Below, in pieces: positions 24,753-33,232 of a stretch of DNA of 64,000 nt. This stretch comes from Clostridium felsineum DSM 794. Lineage in GTDB: Bacteria > Bacillota > Clostridia > Clostridiales > Clostridiaceae. The stretch covers positions 4,464,001-4,528,000 of the forward strand of contig NZ_CP096980.1 of NCBI RefSeq assembly GCF_002006355.2, in the 5' to 3' direction. The first letter of the stretch is position 1, and every line of letters begins with the position of its first letter. The position numbers were made by a program, and so were the translations under genes. The notes beneath the pieces are model-generated. The model saw only the letters and a program-made list of their open reading frames with translations. It was not told the origin of the DNA and searched no databases.

Positions 24753-25400
24753 CTAATATATTGATAATTTTCTCTCAACTCGTGAGAATAAAAATGTAAA
24801 TACTGTTGTAAGTATAAGATAAAATACCCCTGTCATAACATATGGTGTAACTGCATCACCAGAAGCTGAAACCAAAAGTTGTGCTTTTCTTAAAAGTTCT
24901 TCCATTGTTATTACTGAAACCAATGATGTATCCTTTATGAGGGCTATAAATTCATTTCCCATAGGCGGTATTATTACCCTTACAGCTTGAGGCAGTATAA
25001 TTTTTCTCATTGTTTGACCATATGTGAAGCCAAGTGCCTTTGCTGCTTCGAATTGCCCTTTATCAATTGCAATTATTCCTCCTCTTATTATTTCAGCTAT
25101 ATAAGCTCCCGAATTCAAACTAAGTCCAAGTATCGCAGCTTGAGTTGCTGTTATATCAATATTAAGTGCAGGGAGTCCATAATAAAAAACATATAATTGT
25201 AATAAGAGCGGTGTTCCCCTAAATATCCAAGTGTAAAAGCCTCCTATAGCATTTAAAATTTTGTTTGATGAAACCTTAAGTATTGCTACTAAAAGTGCTA
25301 TTAAACATCCAAATATTATTGCCATAAACGTAAGCTGTATTGTTACTATTGTACCCTGTAGCAGTACTGGTATTACTTTATTAAGTGTACCTAAATCCAT
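24753..25400 (-). CDS. Polar amino acid ABC transporter permease
   Basis: A 215-residue HisM/GlnP-type permease with about five membrane helices. TIVTIQLTFMAIIFGCLIALL is the N-terminal helix, FRGTPLLLQLYVFYYGLP is the family signature and EAAKALGFTYGQTMRKIILPQA is the EAA loop that contacts the ATPase. One gene suggests a homodimer. It lies between the amidinohydrolase and ATPase genes, pointing to uptake of arginine or a related guanidino or ureido compound. Confidence 0.93.
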   Translation of the reverse strand: MDLGTLNKVIPVLLQGTIVTIQLTFMAIIFGCLIALLVAILKVSSNKILNAIGGFYTWIFRGTPLLLQLYVFYYGLPALNIDITATQAAILGLSLNSGAYIAEIIRGGIIAIDKGQFEAAKALGFTYGQTMRKIILPQAVRVIIPPMGNEFIALIKDTSLVSVITMEELLRKAQLLVSASGDAVTPYVMTGVFYLILTTVFTFLFSRVERKLSIY

Positions 25401-25430
25401 ATATCACCATTCCTTTACTTGAATTTTTTA

Positions 25431-26282
25431 TTAAACCCTTACTATAGGAAATGTCATGCAGTGTATTCCTCCACCACCCTTTAAAAGTTCTTTTAGGTGT
25501 ATATTTAGAACTTTTAAACCATATGCTTTAAGCCTTTCATTTACTTCTTTATTGTTGTAAAAAGATAGTACTCTGTTATTTCCCAAAGCTTCGATATTAC
25601 AATGATGTTTAGCTATTCCTTCTTTAGGCACATCTATCAACTCAAACTTTTTATCTTTTAATATTCCTAAAAACTCATCTGATAGAACTTCTGTACATGC
25701 TACTGCTAGCCTTTCAGCCACAATATTAAAACACATATCTAAATGTAAATTTCCTCTTCTAGCTTTTGCCTCTATAACCTCGTAGCCAAACTTTCCTATT
25801 TGGTTCTTAATATCACAAATACCTTCTTTATTAGTCCTATCAACAGCTCCTATTGCTATTGTTTTATCATCTAAAAACCAGAAATCTCCTCCTTCAAACA
25901 CTCCCTTTTTACACTTAGCTGCACAGGGGATTCCAAGTTCTTTAAGTTTAGCTTCATACTCAAGTGTTTCTTCTTTTCTTATACTTTCCTTAAAATTGCC
26001 TAATATATATCCCTCTTTTATAGTTGCTCCAAAATCCCTTGAAAATACCTGATTTTTTAATTTAGGATTTCCCTCCATTAGAACAACCTCTATTCCATTT
26101 TCCCTATATGCACTTGCTAATTCTTCATGTTCTTTTATACATTCTTCTGTATTTATCTCATACTCTTTTTCATACCATGCTTTTGATATTTCATCTATTG
26201 GTTCAATTTCAATATAATCCGGTTTACAAAGTAATACTTTTTTTAAAACTCCAGTAGAATTTGAAACAAATTTTTTTTCCAT
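25431..26282 (-). CDS. Guanidine-modifying amidinohydrolase (arginine deiminase/DDAH-like)
   Basis: A 283-residue protein of the amidinotransferase/arginine deiminase superfamily. GGGGIHCMTFP near the C-terminus carries the catalytic cysteine; FSRDFGATI and GGDFWFLDD hold acidic substrate-binding residues and LHLDMCFNI the catalytic histidine. I start it at ATG 26282, behind GGGAGTG; the open frame upstream overlaps the operator. Candidate reactions are deimination of arginine or hydrolysis of a methylated or related arginine. It leads the amino acid ABC transporter operon and has a TTGTATACAA operator at 26315. The exact substrate is not readable from sequence. Confidence 0.85.
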   Translation of the reverse strand: MEKKFVSNSTGVLKKVLLCKPDYIEIEPIDEISKAWYEKEYEINTEECIKEHEELASAYRENGIEVVLMEGNPKLKNQVFSRDFGATIKEGYILGNFKESIRKEETLEYEAKLKELGIPCAAKCKKGVFEGGDFWFLDDKTIAIGAVDRTNKEGICDIKNQIGKFGYEVIEAKARRGNLHLDMCFNIVAERLAVACTEVLSDEFLGILKDKKFELIDVPKEGIAKHHCNIEALGNNRVLSFYNNKEVNERLKAYGLKVLNIHLKELLKGGGGIHCMTFPIVRV

Positions 26283-26304
26283 AATCAACACTCCCAATAA
26301 TACT

Positions 26305-26326
26305 GTATTTGTATTTGTATACAATT
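26305..26326. promoter_or_regulatory. GntR/FCD operator of the amidinohydrolase-ABC operon
   Basis: The palindrome TTGTATACAA is at 26315-26324. The whole 22-bp segment, with two GTATTT repeats before it, recurs exactly at 46864-46885 upstream of the AEC operon. It lies 23-44 bp upstream of the start codon, where it would block transcription. Confidence 0.75.
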
Positions 26327-26794
26327 GTGATTAATATTTATGCGTTCATTAATCAACATTTCTCTATTCTTATTTATTAATCATTCTTTATTATTAGCAC
26401 ACATTTTTTATTATTTTAATAATAATATATTGATAATTTTGATGATATGTTATCATTTTTTCTTTAGTTTTACAATACATTTTTCTAATTTATTTTATAT
26501 TTTTTATTATTTTGTCCATAATTATTTATTTTACAATACTTTTTAATACATAAATGTATTTTTATTGAATAAAATTATTATATTTTATTTCTATTTCAGC
26601 AACATTGTTAAGCATTTATCAATTAACGTTTAATTTAAATATCTAATATTTAATGCAAATTCATTATGTATAAATATGTATACATTTTATTGATATTTTA
26701 ATAAAAATATACGCACATATCTATTAATATATTATTTTTTCATGATTATATTTAGACATTTTTCTTGACTTCATTAATATATAAATGTAAAATT
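26327..26794. other. Long AT-rich divergent region
   Basis: About 470 bp between the two operators holds no credible gene. It is extremely AT-rich with many A/T tracts. The only open frame of any length (26340-26546, plus strand) is low-complexity and has no ribosome site. It must contain the promoters of the divergent amidinohydrolase and aminotransferase genes. Confidence 0.55.
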
Positions 26795-26818
26795 ATTGTA
26801 TACGAATTTGTATACAAT
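26795..26818. promoter_or_regulatory. Double GntR/FCD operator of the aminotransferase gene
   Basis: ATTGTATAC-GAATTT-GTATACAAT is a perfect inverted repeat built from two overlapping TTGTATAC half-sites. It lies 75-98 bp upstream of the aminotransferase ATG. Confidence 0.75.
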
Positions 26819-26892
26819 AAAATCCATTTCTTATTCATTTAATTTTTTATATATAACAGCACATTTAAATAAATTTAAGGAGAGTTATACAA

Positions 26893-28047
26893 ATGAGTTG
26901 TACTATTAATCCATTAGTAAAAAAAATAGAATTATCACCTATTCGTGAATTATCAGATGCCGCATTAAAATACTGTGATGCAGTTAATTTAACAGTTGGA
27001 CAACCTGATTTTACTACGCCTGAACATATAAAGTTATATGCAAAAAAGGCTATTGATAATAATCATACCTCTTACACTAGTAATTCAGGTATTTTTAACC
27101 TTAGAGAAGCTGCTAGTAATTTTATAAATAAAAAATATAATCTTAGCTACAATGCTGATAAAGAAATTATAGTTACAAACGGTGCAACTGAAGCAATTGA
27201 CATATCTCTTAGAACTATACTCGAAAAAAATGATGAAGTTCTTCTTCCTGCTCCAATTTACGTTGGGTACGAGCCTGTAATAACTTTCTGCGGTGCCAAA
27301 CCAGTATACATGGATACCTCATCTAATAACTTTGTTTTAAATGCTGAAATAATAAAAAGACATTTAACTGAAAAAACTAAATGCTTAATCTTATGTTACC
27401 CTTGTAATCCTACCGGAAGTATAATGGATAAAAATGCTCTTGCTGAAATAGCCAAATTGTTAAAGGACAAAGATATATTTATAATATCTGATGAAATTTA
27501 CAGTGAACTTACCTTTAATAATACTCATTATTCTATTGCAAACTTCAAGGACATGAGAGATAAAGTTATTTTATTAAATGGAGTGTCAAAGTCGCATTCT
27601 ATGACAGGTTGGAGAATAGGCTTTATATTTGCTCCTGAATATCTTACTTCTCAAATATTTAAACTTCATCAATATGGCACTACTTGCTCTTGCTCCATAA
27701 GCCAATATGCTGCCTTAGAAGCACTTACAAACGGCTTTAATGATTCAGAATATATGAAAAAAGAATACATAAAAAGGCGAGATTTTATATACGAAGAGTT
27801 AATTTCTATGGGGCTTACAGTAGTAAAACCAGAAGGTGCCTTTTATATTTTTCCATCTATAAAAAAATTCAATGTATCTTCTTTAGATTTTTCAATTAAA
27901 CTTCTAGAAAAAGAACATCTGGCAGTAGTACCTGGGAGTGCTTTTTCTCCTTTAGGTGAAGGCTATATAAGAATTTCCTACGCTGCATCTATGAATGAAT
28001 TAAAAAGGGGTATGGAAAAATTAAGACACTTCATAAATTCACTTTAA
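26893..28047 (+). CDS. Class I/II PLP aminotransferase
   Basis: A 384-residue fold-type I aminotransferase. VTNGATEAIDISLR is the cofactor-binding start, LCYPCNPTGSIMDK the NPTG substrate loop, ISDEIYSELTF the aspartate pair, and SKSHSMTGWRIGF holds the Schiff-base lysine; FIRISYA-type ending (YIRISYA) has the carboxylate-binding arginine. The subgroup is PatA/AspC-like, so the substrate could be an aromatic amino acid, aspartate or N-acetyl-LL-diaminopimelate. The ATG follows AAGGAGAG. The operator at 26795 ties it to the arginine-type regulon, so an amino donor from that pathway is likely. Substrate uncertain. Confidence 0.88.
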   Translation: MSCTINPLVKKIELSPIRELSDAALKYCDAVNLTVGQPDFTTPEHIKLYAKKAIDNNHTSYTSNSGIFNLREAASNFINKKYNLSYNADKEIIVTNGATEAIDISLRTILEKNDEVLLPAPIYVGYEPVITFCGAKPVYMDTSSNNFVLNAEIIKRHLTEKTKCLILCYPCNPTGSIMDKNALAEIAKLLKDKDIFIISDEIYSELTFNNTHYSIANFKDMRDKVILLNGVSKSHSMTGWRIGFIFAPEYLTSQIFKLHQYGTTCSCSISQYAALEALTNGFNDSEYMKKEYIKRRDFIYEELISMGLTVVKPEGAFYIFPSIKKFNVSSLDFSIKLLEKEHLAVVPGSAFSPLGEGYIRISYAASMNELKRGMEKLRHFINSL

Positions 28048-28089
28048 ATAGAAAACAAGCTGTTTATTATTACAGCTTGTTTTCTATTT
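28046..28089. terminator. Bidirectional terminator between convergent genes
   Basis: AAATAGAAAACAAGCTG and CAGCTTGTTTTCTATTT form a perfect 17-bp stem with a 10-base loop and A/T-rich flanks. It spans the stops of both converging genes. Confidence 0.9.
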
Positions 28090-29370
28090 AAAAATTTCTT
28101 CCTCATATTTTTTGTTTGCTATAAAATAACCTAGCATAAGAAATATAAAATATACTAAATAAATAAGCACTGTTTTGAATGAAAAAACAAATTCTAAATT
28201 TGAAATCACAATATATATAATGCTCATAAATAAACTCAATACAAAAGGTTTAAAAAAAGTTATTAAAAGCTTAAACTTAATGAACTTTTGGAACTCACCT
28301 TGGGTTATTCCTATTATAAATAGTTTATGATACAGCCTCTTTATTGCCCGAACATTTGAAGAAGTTTTATAAAAAATAATAATAGAAAAAATAATAAAAC
28401 ATAAAATCAAGGTAAATACATAAATAAAAGTTGTAAAATCTATTTTAAAAACATCAAGCATTCTTTTATACTTTATACTATAAACATAATTAATACGCAC
28501 ATAAGATATAATCATAAAACTAAAAAACGCCAATAAAAATGTAATTTTTTTATCCATATCCAATATAGTTCTAACACTTTTTATTTGAAGATATCTATTC
28601 TTTTTATTTTTCTTAATCATTTCACGTACAATAAAAGCAATTGGACTCGAAGCCGCATAAGCTATAATCATACTTACAAAAACATTAGTCACATAAAATT
28701 CTGTGCTTTTAATAAAGCTTTTGCACATATATTTATAGACTATACAAGCTACCATTATAAATGCAAATACTTTTATTTTGTTATTTTCATTTTTTATAAA
28801 TATAGGTTTATTTCTGTATTTCAATATATCCTTTGCATCAAAAACTTTTGAAAGCCTATAGCTTTTTTCAACCATGGTTACAAGCATCCATAAGAAAAGT
28901 AGTATTACACTAAGATAATTTCTATAAGTTATTTCAAATGGAATATTTTTAAGTCCACATAATTTAAGTATTGAAAGAAAAAACAGCTTAGAAAAAATAA
29001 TTCCAAAAAACGTTCCCACTATTAAAGCTGTAGTAAATAAAACAAAACTTTCTATTTTAACTAAAAGCCTTAATTCTGATTTAGTTACTCCTATTAAGAT
29101 AAATGTTTTAAACTCCTCAGTTCTCCACTTTATATAATTGCTATAGGAATACACAATAAATAAGCATACACTCACAATTATACATAAAATTGAAAGCTTT
29201 ACTACATGATTTATAAAACTACCTTCATTGTTTTGAGGTATATGAGTATTTAAAGTTACCGTGGAGTATATAAAGGTTATCATTACAGCAAAACTTGACG
29301 ATAAAACAAAACCTACATAACTAAAAAAATTAATTCTTAAGTTCTTCTCTAAAATTTTTTTATACTTCAT
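28084..29370 (-). CDS. BceB-like FtsX-family ABC permease, short form
   Basis: A 428-residue membrane protein resembling BceB permeases of antimicrobial-peptide detoxification modules. It opens FFSYVGFVLSSSFAVMITFIYSTV and has the FtsX-like RTEEFKTFILIGVTKSELRLL loop. It has roughly eight hydrophobic segments, but lacks the ~200-residue extracellular domain of full BceB (about 650 residues), so it may be a short subtype like VraG/YxdM relatives or a degenerate form. It overlaps the end of the ATPase gene by 11 bp, with its ribosome site inside that gene. Peptide resistance is inferred from family and the nearby two-component system. Confidence 0.82.
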   Translation of the reverse strand: MKYKKILEKNLRINFFSYVGFVLSSSFAVMITFIYSTVTLNTHIPQNNEGSFINHVVKLSILCIIVSVCLFIVYSYSNYIKWRTEEFKTFILIGVTKSELRLLVKIESFVLFTTALIVGTFFGIIFSKLFFLSILKLCGLKNIPFEITYRNYLSVILLFLWMLVTMVEKSYRLSKVFDAKDILKYRNKPIFIKNENNKIKVFAFIMVACIVYKYMCKSFIKSTEFYVTNVFVSMIIAYAASSPIAFIVREMIKKNKKNRYLQIKSVRTILDMDKKITFLLAFFSFMIISYVRINYVYSIKYKRMLDVFKIDFTTFIYVFTLILCFIIFSIIIFYKTSSNVRAIKRLYHKLFIIGITQGEFQKFIKFKLLITFFKPFVLSLFMSIIYIVISNLEFVFSFKTVLIYLVYFIFLMLGYFIANKKYEEEIFK

Positions 29371-30124
29371 TTATTTCACCACCAATTACAGCAAGGCAGT
29401 CTAATATTCTATTAAAAAAATCTCTTTTACTCTCTTTTCTATAAATTTCAGTATAAATTCTACCATCCTTTATAAAAATAACTTTTTTGCAGAAGCTTGC
29501 GGCATATGAATCGTGAGTAACCATAACTATAGTGGTGTTTTTATTTTCATTTATCATCTGCATATACTTCATAAATTTAGTGGCTGCTTTTGAGTCTAAA
29601 TTTCCCGTTGGCTCATCTGCCATTACTATTTTAGGGTTTGTAATAAGAGCTCTACAGGCCGCTGTTCTCTGCTGCTGACCTCCAGAAACATTATAAGGAT
29701 ACTTATTTCTCTCATCCCATATATTAAAAAATTTAAACAGTTCCCGAACTCTATCTTCTATATTTTGGCTCTTGTCATCCTTTATAAAAAGAGGGAGTAT
29801 AGCATTTTCCTCTAAAGTTAAATCATCTAACAAATTAAAATCCTGAGATATTATGCCAAGATTTTCTCTCCTGAAAATAGCCATTTCATCCCTTGTAAAT
29901 TTTGTTATATCCTTTTCCATTATTTTAATTTTTCCACGGGTAGCTTCATCTATTCCACTCAATATATTTAAAAGAGTTGTTTTTCCACTGCCTGAAGGTC
30001 CCATTATAGCAGTAAACTCACCCTCTTCAATATCTAAACTTATACCATTTAGAGCATTATTTGAATTAACCTCAAACCTTCCCCCGTAAACCTTGGTTAC
30101 ATTTTCTGCTTGAAGAAGATACAA
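29360..30124 (-). CDS. BceA-like ABC transporter ATPase
   Basis: A ~254-residue ATPase of the BceA/LolD class. Walker A GPSGSGKTT, signature NVSGGQQQR, Walker B IVMADEPTGNLDSKA and switch VMVTHDSYAA are intact. I prefer TTG at 30124 as start (9 bases after GAGGAG); the in-frame GTG at 30142 lies inside that ribosome site. It pairs with the overlapping permease. The C-terminal tail after FIKDGRIYTEIYRK is about 25 residues. Confidence 0.9.
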   Translation of the reverse strand: MYLLQAENVTKVYGGRFEVNSNNALNGISLDIEEGEFTAIMGPSGSGKTTLLNILSGIDEATRGKIKIMEKDITKFTRDEMAIFRRENLGIISQDFNLLDDLTLEENAILPLFIKDDKSQNIEDRVRELFKFFNIWDERNKYPYNVSGGQQQRTAACRALITNPKIVMADEPTGNLDSKAATKFMKYMQMINENKNTTIVMVTHDSYAASFCKKVIFIKDGRIYTEIYRKESKRDFFNRILDCLAVIGGEINEV

Positions 30125-30419
30125 AGTTTTCACACTCCTCACATAAAAATAATATTAACTTTATATATAAAATTATACAGAAGTTATTTAAGAGAAAAAA
30201 GGTTATTGTCTTAAAGTTCTCTTACACTTTTGTAATATAAGGTATAAACAATAAATTTCAAATATACTCTTATGTTATATTCTTCAAAAAACATACGAGT
30301 ATATTATTGTGATAAAATTATAATAATAAAAGTCCTAAAGCTACTTTTTTCAGATAAATTGAATCATTCAGTTACTGATGGTTTCATGATTAATACGGTA
30401 TATTAAAGGAGGATATGTT

Positions 30420-31313
30420 ATGGCACATGTAAATGCAAATGGCATACAAATTGAATATGAAATTTTCGGAAAGAAGACAAATCCCACAATAGTACTTATT
30501 GCCGGGAATGGTGCTCAGCTAAATTTTTGGGAACCAGATTTTTGTGAAATGCTTGCAAAGAATAATTTACAAGTTATACGCTTTGATAACCGCGATGCAG
30601 GATTGTCTACAAAATTCAATGCAGCTGGCATTCCTGATATGGAAAAAATATATCAGGCAGCAAAAGAGGGAAAGCCAATTAATACAGCATATACATTGGA
30701 AGATATGGCTGATGATGTAGCTGGTTTGCTAGATGCGCTGGGAATAGCAAAGGCTCACATCTGTGGCGCTTCTATGGGAGGCACGATTGCTCAAGTTTTT
30801 GCCTATAGACATCCTTCACGTATATGTAGTTTAATTTCTATTATGTCATCTACAGGCAATCCAAATAATCCTCGAATATCACCAGAAACTTTAGCGATTG
30901 TTACAGCAACACCTCCAAATGAAAGAAATGCATATATTGATTATACTTTACGCATGTGGAAAAATATTTGGAGTAAGGGGTTTCCTTTTGAAGAAGAACG
31001 TGCAAGACGATATTGTGAAGAAAGCTATGATCGTTCTTATTATCCACAAGGAGCTGTACGCCAAAATGCAGCATTGGTTGCTAATGGAGATAGAAGAAAG
31101 AACCTTTCATTATTAACAATCCCAACTCTCGTAATTCACGGAACTGCAGATACATTGTTTCCTGTTGAAGCAGGAAAAGATACAGCACGCACAATACCTA
31201 ATGCTAAATTACTTTTAATTGACGGAATGGGACATGATATGCCTAAAGGAACCTGGAGATGCATAGTTGAAGCTATTGTTAGTCAAGTAAATGAAACGTC
31301 TCATCTATGTTAA
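30420..31313 (+). CDS. Alpha/beta hydrolase
   Basis: A 297-residue alpha/beta hydrolase. GASMGGTIAQ near residues 120-129 has the GxSxG nucleophile elbow, FDNRDAGLST the oxyanion-side strand, and HGTADTLFPVEAG and IDGMGHDMP the acid and histidine of the triad. It resembles tropinesterase/carboxylesterase-type proteins; the substrate is unknown. The start follows AAAGGAGG. It is a single gene between the ABC pair and the sensor/regulator pair of the Bce-like module, on the opposite strand. Its codons look slightly more GC-rich than the neighbours', a possible sign of insertion. Confidence 0.85.
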   Translation: MAHVNANGIQIEYEIFGKKTNPTIVLIAGNGAQLNFWEPDFCEMLAKNNLQVIRFDNRDAGLSTKFNAAGIPDMEKIYQAAKEGKPINTAYTLEDMADDVAGLLDALGIAKAHICGASMGGTIAQVFAYRHPSRICSLISIMSSTGNPNNPRISPETLAIVTATPPNERNAYIDYTLRMWKNIWSKGFPFEEERARRYCEESYDRSYYPQGAVRQNAALVANGDRRKNLSLLTIPTLVIHGTADTLFPVEAGKDTARTIPNAKLLLIDGMGHDMPKGTWRCIVEAIVSQVNETSHLC

Positions 31314-31352
31314 TGTGGAAAATACAACTATATTTATAAGACAATTTTCACA
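31313..31352. terminator. Hairpin between convergent genes
   Basis: TGTGGAAAAT and ATTTTCACA pair around a 20-base loop just after the hydrolase stop, with no good T-run. Weak terminator candidate between hydrolase and sensor kinase genes. Confidence 0.4.
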
Positions 31353-31378
31353 TAAATAATCTTTATTTAAAAAATTAT

Positions 31379-32383
31379 TTATTCTCTCATTGTATATGTA
31401 ATTTTAACCAAAGTTCCTTTTCCTACTTGAGACTCTACAGCTATTTCATGCCCTAAATTATCTGCTACTTTTTTGCATATGTATAGTCCTATACCTGTAG
31501 AGTTATCAACTTTTCTTCCATTTTCGCCTGTAAAAAACGGTTCAAATATTCTTTTAAGATCATACTTAGGTATTCCTATGCCCTCATCTCTTATATTTAA
31601 ATATATTTTGTTATTATTATTTAATATATCAAAATATACATAACTCTTTTCATTTTTCTTAGAATATTTTATTGCATTTGATACTATTTGATCTATTATA
31701 AAAAAGCTCCATTTTTTATCCGTAAGAACTAATGCTTTTTCTCCCTTAAACTCAATTTTAGGAAATACCTTTCCATATATGAATTGATTTTTCCTTGAAT
31801 TGATTACTTCCTTTATAAGTTCTGTTAAATTAACTACTTCAGGTTCATAATCCCTTGAAAACTCGTCTAATCTAAGTATGTTGAGCACTTGATCCATTCC
31901 ATTTTTTATTTTATAATTTTCTTCTTCAATACTCTTTATAATATCCTCTTTGATATTTTCTTTTTCTCTCTGTACTATTAAATTTATTACTGAAACTGGA
32001 GTTTTCATGTTATGAACCCATTGGGAAATAAAATACTTCATATCAGAATTTTTGTAATCCATATCACTTATTTTTGACGAGTAATTTTTATGTATTTTTA
32101 ATATAGCTTCTTGTGCCATTTTCTGTTCTTCAGTTACGGCCTCAAGATTATAGTACTCTCTTTCTATTCCTCTTTTTAAGTTCACGTTAAATCTATAGTA
32201 TTTAAACCACTCAACTACTATAAATATGACATATATTGAGAACATCATCATTATAGGGTAAACTATATCTGTTATATTCTTAGAAACATAAAAATATAAA
32301 AGTATTATTCCTGAACTCAAAAAAAAACTTATACTATAAAAAAGTTTTTCCTTTAAAAAATTCTTAAAAATTTCTCTATACAT
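31379..32383 (-). CDS. BceS-like intramembrane-sensing histidine kinase
   Basis: A 334-residue sensor kinase with two closely spaced membrane helices (about 15-33 and 38-58) and almost no outer loop, the intramembrane-sensing layout of BceS. The phosphorylated histidine is in QWVHNMKTPVSV. The ATPase domain has a DEGIGIPKYDLKRIFEPFFTG block and STGIGLYI. In such modules the ABC transporter is the real sensor and signals through the kinase. It lies 11 bp after its response regulator. Confidence 0.9.
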   Translation of the reverse strand: MYREIFKNFLKEKLFYSISFFLSSGIILLYFYVSKNITDIVYPIMMMFSIYVIFIVVEWFKYYRFNVNLKRGIEREYYNLEAVTEEQKMAQEAILKIHKNYSSKISDMDYKNSDMKYFISQWVHNMKTPVSVINLIVQREKENIKEDIIKSIEEENYKIKNGMDQVLNILRLDEFSRDYEPEVVNLTELIKEVINSRKNQFIYGKVFPKIEFKGEKALVLTDKKWSFFIIDQIVSNAIKYSKKNEKSYVYFDILNNNNKIYLNIRDEGIGIPKYDLKRIFEPFFTGENGRKVDNSTGIGLYICKKVADNLGHEIAVESQVGKGTLVKITYTMRE

Positions 32384-32394
32384 AACAAACCCCT

Positions 32395-33081
32395 TTAATC
32401 TTGAAATTCTAAATAATATCCTATTCCTCTTTTGTTTTTAACTGCATTTTTAACTCCAACCTCACTTAATTTATTTTTTATTCTTGTTACATTTACAGTT
32501 AGAGTATTGTCATCTACAAAGGAGGATTCATCCCATAATTCTTCTAATAATTCTTCTCTTGTTACAACTTTATTTATGCTTTTTAAGAGCTTACTTATAA
32601 GCTTAAGTTCATTTTTAGTAAGTTCAACATTTTTATCCTTATAGCTCATTTTAAAAGTATTTTTATCTATAGTTATACCTTCAACTGTAAACGCATCAGC
32701 ACTGTCTTCAGAATACTCTCCATAGGTTCTTCTAATAGCTGCCTGCACTTTTGCTAATAGTAGTTCAAAGCTAAAAGGTTTTGTTATATAATCATCTGCA
32801 CCCATTTCAAGTCCTCTTATCTGTTCAATTTCGCTGCTTCTAGCTGACATAAATATTATTGGTGCCTTTGATTTTCTTCTAAAAATTCTACATAAATTAA
32901 AACCATCATAATATGGCAAATTCACATCAAGTAACACAATATCTGGATTTATATTTTCAAATTCATCTTCTACATTTTTAAAATTAATTATTTCAAAAAC
33001 CTCATAGTTATATCTTTTAAGATATTCTCTAGTATATTCACAGAGTTTTTTATCATCCTCTATAACCAAAATTTTATACAT
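32395..33081 (-). CDS. BceR-like OmpR-family response regulator
   Basis: A 228-residue response regulator. The ATG at 33081 lies 5 bases after GGAGG; the in-frame TTG four codons earlier is part of that site. The receiver has EDD, the phosphorylated aspartate in VLLDVNLPYYDGF, and K in ITKPFSF. The winged-helix effector includes LTKNELKLISKLL and VDDNTLTVNVTRIKNKL, as in BceR. It should activate the transporter gene pair at 28084-30124 in response to cell-wall-active peptides. Confidence 0.9.
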   Translation of the reverse strand: MYKILVIEDDKKLCEYTREYLKRYNYEVFEIINFKNVEDEFENINPDIVLLDVNLPYYDGFNLCRIFRRKSKAPIIFMSARSSEIEQIRGLEMGADDYITKPFSFELLLAKVQAAIRRTYGEYSEDSADAFTVEGITIDKNTFKMSYKDKNVELTKNELKLISKLLKSINKVVTREELLEELWDESSFVDDNTLTVNVTRIKNKLSEVGVKNAVKNKRGIGYYLEFQD

Positions 33082-33185
33082 AGCTTCCTCCAACTTTAAT
33101 TGACCATCTAAACTTTTTCATTATATCTATTTAATTTATATTATATACTCAATCAAAATTTTAAGATATATTACTATAAAAAAAA

Positions 33186-33210
33186 TAGAGGATATTATAT
33201 AAATCCTCTA
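33186..33210 (-). terminator. Terminator of the RND transporter gene
   Basis: TAGAGGAT and ATCCTCTA form an 8-bp stem, and the minus strand continues with a run of eight T's. It lies 23 bp past the stop at 33233. Confidence 0.85.
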
Positions 33211-33232
33211 CTTTTCAATAAATTATATATGC

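Noticed and set aside
26340..26546. 68-codon plus-strand frame in the AT-rich gap
   Set aside because: Low-complexity Phe/Leu/Ile-rich translation in extreme AT sequence, with no ribosome site.
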